A stretch of 64,000 bases of DNA from assembly GCA_019321725.1 (NCBI GenBank), contig CM033109.1:4743993-4807992 (forward strand), written 5' to 3'. The notes beneath the pieces are model-generated. The model was given only the letters and a program-made list of their open reading frames with translations. It was not told where the DNA came from and searched no databases. Origin of the DNA: Paulownia fortunei. Taxonomy: Eukaryota > Streptophyta > Magnoliopsida > Lamiales > Paulowniaceae. Positions 59,686 through 64,000 of this stretch are shown piece after piece. Each line of letters opens with the position of its first letter. Position 1 is the first letter of the stretch. Both the position numbers and the translations under genes were made by a program.

Positions 59686-61690
59686 TGTGATGAAATCTAT
59701 TTATGCACCTCAAATGTCTTGTTTGCACTTAGCAGATGTTGGATTCTGTTAATTGAGAGGTTCAATTTCAACCCCAGCTGGAAAGGGAAGAGAAGAGAAT
59801 GAAAAGAGAAGGAAGATACAAAGGAATCTGATAATGGGCCTAAATGAAAACCCATTCGTGTAAAACGACCCATGTATTCTTCAATATAAGGAGTTTTTAC
59901 AAGTATAATTGGATTAGACTCGTTTGCTTTATTTTTGGGCCAGCCCAGCCTGAGTGTCCATTTATGTCTTTTCTTTTATTTTCTTCGTTTTTATTCTTCT
60001 ACCTAATTTTGATTCTTTTTTTTTTTTTTTTGGCATAAAATTTGGTGTTAAAAATGATTTACTTCTTGTATCTAGCATGAAATATTATTCAGTGTTTCTA
60101 CTTGAATCTAAACGTATTCTGTACTTGGTTGAAGTTCATAACACCCTGTAGAATCAAAATAAAATTTTTTATTATAAATTTTATTGTATCGTCGTTATAC
60201 CGATTACTCATATTGAATAAATTTTTATTAAAATAAAACACTTATATTGATAATTATGTTACTTCAATAATAACTAAAATCCACATTTTGCTCACATAAT
60301 TTTTATTAAAATTTATTTTATATGAAATACTCTGGTACAAATAAGTGTTATTTTGGTTGTACCAAACTCTAGACAAAAACGAGTGAGAAAAAGTTGAGGC
60401 GATCACGACAAAGATAGAATGGGTTGCTGGTGGGTCGGGTCCATTTATGTGACATCACCCATGCCCATAAGTACTTAAGGTTCTTCGGTCTCAGTCCTAA
60501 TTAGTCTTCTTCAAAGTCTTGGTCAGTTCGTCTTGTAGTGACCTGCTTCGTACCAGGTACGATAATGTCCCTCACACAAATGGACGAACTCCCTCACCGT
60601 GTCCCCACCTATGGCAACGTGTCACTATATCATGCATTCTTAGTCATGCTCTGTTCTCCACCTATTGACTGTGACATGAAATTACATCAACTACAGGGGA
60701 GAACGTCTTTGATCGACACCATTGTGAGGTGAGCCTCATCATAGTTGCTGTGAACTCACTCCAAAAAACATGAATTATATTACTTCCACACTTTGATTGG
60801 CTTTTCAAAAAAAAAAAAAAATTTATTAAATTTATAAATGATTGCCTCTTTAAAAAAAAAAAAAACAAAAAATGTTTACTCCAATCTTGGGTCTAGTTCA
60901 TCAGTAGAATAACATAATCTTATTGAGCGTAATGCCAAATTTTTTTATAGTTTAATCATTAGGGTTATTTAATGTTACTTGATGACAATAAATTTTTAAT
61001 TATCGTTAAAAAAAAAAAACTAATTGGCAAATGTTGTACCTAATATAACTATTATATGTTGAAAAATCCAATTTACAAATAATCCTATTGTAATTAATAT
61101 AAATTGGGTAAGATTAACGGATGTATGTGATACTCAAGCAAAATTGTCACGTGATTAAGATTATAACAAATCAAAACTCAACAACAAAAATATCACTTAA
61201 AAAAGGCATATATATTCTTCTTCAAAATCATTACAAAGTAACTATGTTGCATATGGCATATGATATGATTGTTGGCATAAATCTTTTTTCATAGCATGGA
61301 TTCACCTTACGTGAATTGGTAGTTTATTTTTTACTTTTTATTTTAGGATTATCAATATACATAAAATGTATTAAATAGCATTATTAATGCATACACATTT
61401 TATAAATGCAAGGCGATTTTTAAAGGAAATTTTTTTCGCAGTTCTTGATGCCCAACTCGGAAGAAATTCCTTTTTGATAACATGGATTCGTTTAACGGTA
61501 TTGATCGCTCTAAGGTCTGAACTAAAAGAAACCAAACCGACTTTTTCTCATTAAGAAAAGTGGGAACATACTTCTTGCTCAAGAATTGTTAAGGGGTTAC
61601 CATAAAAATAACATCAGCCCCAGATGTGCTATTAAATTTGGTTTGATGAAATCATATGAACCCATTTACTATGAATTCCTCAACCCCAAT

Positions 61691-61720
61691 CCCCCCCCCC
61701 CCCCCCTCCTCCCCCACCCC
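61691..61720. repeat. C homopolymer tract
   Basis: Seventeen consecutive C, then TCCTCCCCCACCCC. Runs like this are rare in AT-rich plant DNA and are prone to length error in sequencing. Confidence 0.9.
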
Positions 61721-61855
61721 AACATCATATTATATTTGTCTAATTGCATTTCCACAGTCAAATTCAGTATTAACATATTCTGTAGGAGATTGTAGAGTGC
61801 TTATTGATTAAATCACTAGAAGATCAAATCTTGGGCAAACAAAGGAGTTTGTCAT

Positions 61856-62650
61856 ATGCAAGAAGAGTTCATCTCATCATTCCTGTATTACTTTCCATTC
61901 AAATGGTTTGGCCTGGCATCATCTTTATCCTCCAGGCAAGGTGACAAAATCTTGCGATCATTTCTTTGGAAACTTAAAGGGCCCAGAGAAGGGGCAAAAG
62001 TTGCTTGGGACAAAGTATGTTGTCCTAAAATTGAAGGACGGGGGCTAAAAAACATAGCTAAATGGAATAAAGGTGTGATGATTGAACATATTTGGAATAT
62101 TTTGTCATTGGACTGGGAATCCATTTGGCGAAAATGGGTGAAATCAAATTTCTTGAAAGATGGGAGTTTTGGGGATGTGAAGCATCCCACTGTGAGTGTT
62201 CATGGACATGGCATAATCTGTAACAACTCAGAAGAGGAAGTCAGATTCTTCAAGAACAAAGTTGGTGATGGGAACAATACATTTATGCATATCGTCGTTG
62301 ACTTCAAGAATTCCTAATAGATCTTGGAGCTGGTATGATGTTTCTTGTCTTATGTAGTCTGAAATTGCAAATAATATGGAGCTTTTTTACTTAAAAAATG
62401 TGGTATCTTTTGACCCGGAGCTGATTGGAAACAAACTAAAAGATAAGCTATTTTGAGATGAAAGACGAGAGTACGAGGAATGTTCTTCTTGGATTGTCTT
62501 TCGTTGTAACTATACACCGCATTTGGAAGGAAATGAACATTAGGACTTTCAAAAATGAGTACATAGATGTAGTGTCCTCGCAACTTCAAATCCGCAAAGA
62601 AAATCTCCATCCCTCAATCCAACTTTTGGTTTGTTGGGGAATGAAATCTA
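61856..62650 (+). pseudogene. LINE carboxy-terminal remnant (non-LTR retrotransposon)
   Basis: The frame 61856-62317 carries ILRSFLWKLKGPREGAKVAWDKVCCPKIEGRGLKN, then KWNKGVMIEHIWNIL and WRKWVKSNFL. This is the conserved segment after the fingers/palm of plant LINE reverse transcriptase that leads to the zinc-binding RVT domain (FLW...W..VC.PK..GGLGL, WN.A...KHIWN). A second frame, 62458-62676, resembles the terminal part (LLGLSFVVTIHRIWKEMNIRTFKN, as in LINE tails ending ..IW.ERN.R.F). Stops and shifts separate them, and the 5' reverse transcriptase and endonuclease are absent. No clear poly(A) tail. Confidence 0.82.
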
Positions 62651-64000
62651 CCCCTCGATGTTCTCTTGAAACCTAGTTCATCGATTAATAAATTTTGTCT
62701 TTTATTAATTTAGTTAAAACGAATGATGATATGCATTCGTATTTGTAACTACGTAATTATTTTGTTGTGTACTATAATTTTTGTTTATAACTTTTGGGTA
62801 TGATCTATTGAGGATGGACATTCATTTCAAAACTTATTTGAAGAGTAAATATCGGACATAAAAAAATAAATCAAATAATTAACATGACTTTATCTTGTAA
62901 ACATATTCTTTGAATTTAATAATGACCTTTAATTCTCCAAATATATATATATATATATATTTATTTATTTATTTATTAGAGTCCACCACACACAAAGAAA
63001 AAGAAAAAAGAGTAAAAAATGGAGGGATGTGAAATGAAAGCCCCCAAAATCTATTTTTGAATATTTGGTAAGGTGTCAAACAATTTTTCTTTCTCTTGCC
63101 TATGAAAAGGTTTGAGAAGGAGTTGTAAAATATACACAAAACAAATATAACAATCCAAGAGAAATAGTTTGGATACAAGATAGAAAAAAAAATTGTGATT
63201 GACAAAGTGTTTTTAATAACTATTAAAGTGATTGTACACAAAAGTCTTTTGTTCTTAAGTTTATGTATAAAACTTAATGGTGTATTTTTTTTGTAGCGAA
63301 AAATTTTCTATTAGTGAAAAATAGGAATTCTCGTAAACGTAGATAAATTTGTCGAACTACATAAATTTTTTTGTATAATTTTATATTATATTAATATTAT
63401 TTTTATCGTCATTTTTTTATGTAATTTTTCAAATATTTTTAATAAATTAAGTTTAGAATTCCCAATTACTTCCGACTGTGCCCAATAATATATATAGTCC
63501 CAACGATATTCTGTGTTATTTTGATTTGGGCCTTGAAATTCCAAAACAAATATATATACTCATGAAATGTTTGAATGTAAAGAGCAGCGTGGGCTCGGAG
63601 TCTGCCGTGATTGGGAGGCCAGTGGAGGGGGCCCGGGGACCACCACCAATCCACGCGTCCGCAGCCTCAGTCTGCGTCATGTGGGCTTTGGATTTTATAA
63701 TTCTCTTTACTACCTATGCTAAAATCTTGATATTGTCACCCGCGGGCTTACATAGATTTCTAGCAGCCATTCACCCCGCCCCCTTCCTAAAATGCTGCTT
63801 ATAAAGTTCGTACATAATTATTAGTAAATTAAAATGCAATTATTCTTAAAAAGAACAAAATACCAAGTTAATAAACTGAAGTTTGTTGATGGGTTGAATC
63901 TTATATTTTTCCCAAAGGAAAAATTTCCGAAAAATATGACTAACTCCAATCAGGTGAGGGACGCTGATCAATTAATTTAACTAAATATTCCATATGTTCT
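62651..64000. other. Intergenic DNA; possible promoter of a gene beyond the window
   Basis: AT-rich to about 63.5 kb, with an AT tract at 62941-62960 followed by TTTA repeats. At 63.58-63.79 kb composition jumps to GC-rich (GGAGGGGGCCCGGGGACC, ACGCGTCC), unlike the surroundings. That may be promoter or leader sequence, but no gene start can be supported before the edge. Confidence 0.45.

Larger units (their letters stand above)
58681..61855. other. Intergenic DNA with simple repeats, no supported gene
   Basis: It contains an AT tract (59178-59198), a TG microsatellite (about 59653-59682), long T and A runs, and a C homopolymer (61691-61707). A segment of higher GC at 60.40-60.77 kb has a 64-codon open frame but no recognisable product. 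Confidence 0.6.

Noticed and set aside
1..64000. Bacterial-type systems (CRISPR arrays, operons, phage, defence islands)
   Set aside because: No regular spaced repeats and no prokaryotic gene structure; all genes are spliced or plant-specific.

Overview
This is a eudicot nuclear chromosome segment. The evidence is intron-containing genes with plant-specific products, very AT-rich intergenic DNA, and plant transposon remnants of several classes (Ty3/gypsy, LINE, tRNA-derived SINE, CACTA, MITE/foldback). The species cannot be named from the sequence. Nothing bacterial, organellar or viral is present as an active unit. Exon models were built by eye from reading frame, GT/AG junctions and remembered family sequence; no alignment was run.

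Layout: (1) 1-3.8 kb, the left-truncated, decayed remnant of a minus-strand Ty3/gypsy retrotransposon. (2) 7.76-11.02 kb (+), chloroplast 2-oxoglutarate/malate translocator (DiT1-like), 3 exons. (3) 17.16-19.92 kb (+), a citrate-type MATE transporter (DTX42/FRD3 clade), 12 coding exons including one GC-AG intron, with a possible remote 5' leader exon near 13.2 kb. (4) 20.70-23.50 kb (+), a PLS-DYW pentatricopeptide repeat gene broken by many frameshifts and stops. (5) 27.25-36.11 kb (+), the plant ARMC8/GID5 homologue of the CTLH/GID E3 ligase, 8 exons. (6) 38.20-40.07 kb (-), the plastid Rubisco assembly chaperone RbcX, 5 exons, tail to tail with ARMC8. (7) 43.92-47.70 kb (+), an hnRNP H/F-like quasi-RRM protein in which the last RRM exon is a duplicate of the preceding one and both copies end in a stop codon that lies inside a splice-donor-like GTGA. 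(8) 53.46-53.84 kb (+), an intronless SIAMESE-related cyclin-dependent kinase inhibitor. (9) 61.86-62.65 kb (+), the carboxy-terminal remnant of a LINE.

Between the genes lie AT-rich DNA, microsatellites, two SINEs with visible A and B boxes, a CACTA-like element, and several MITE or foldback elements. The genes have unrelated single functions: plastid carbon/nitrogen metabolism (DiT1, RbcX), metal/citrate transport (MATE), protein turnover (ARMC8), RNA processing (RRM) and cell-cycle inhibition (SMR). They do not form a pathway cluster.

I found no convincing undescribed biological system. The most informative observations are the RRM exon duplication with donor-embedded stops, the PPR pseudogene with its record of lesions, the GC-AG intron, and the foldback element with a G-rich core.
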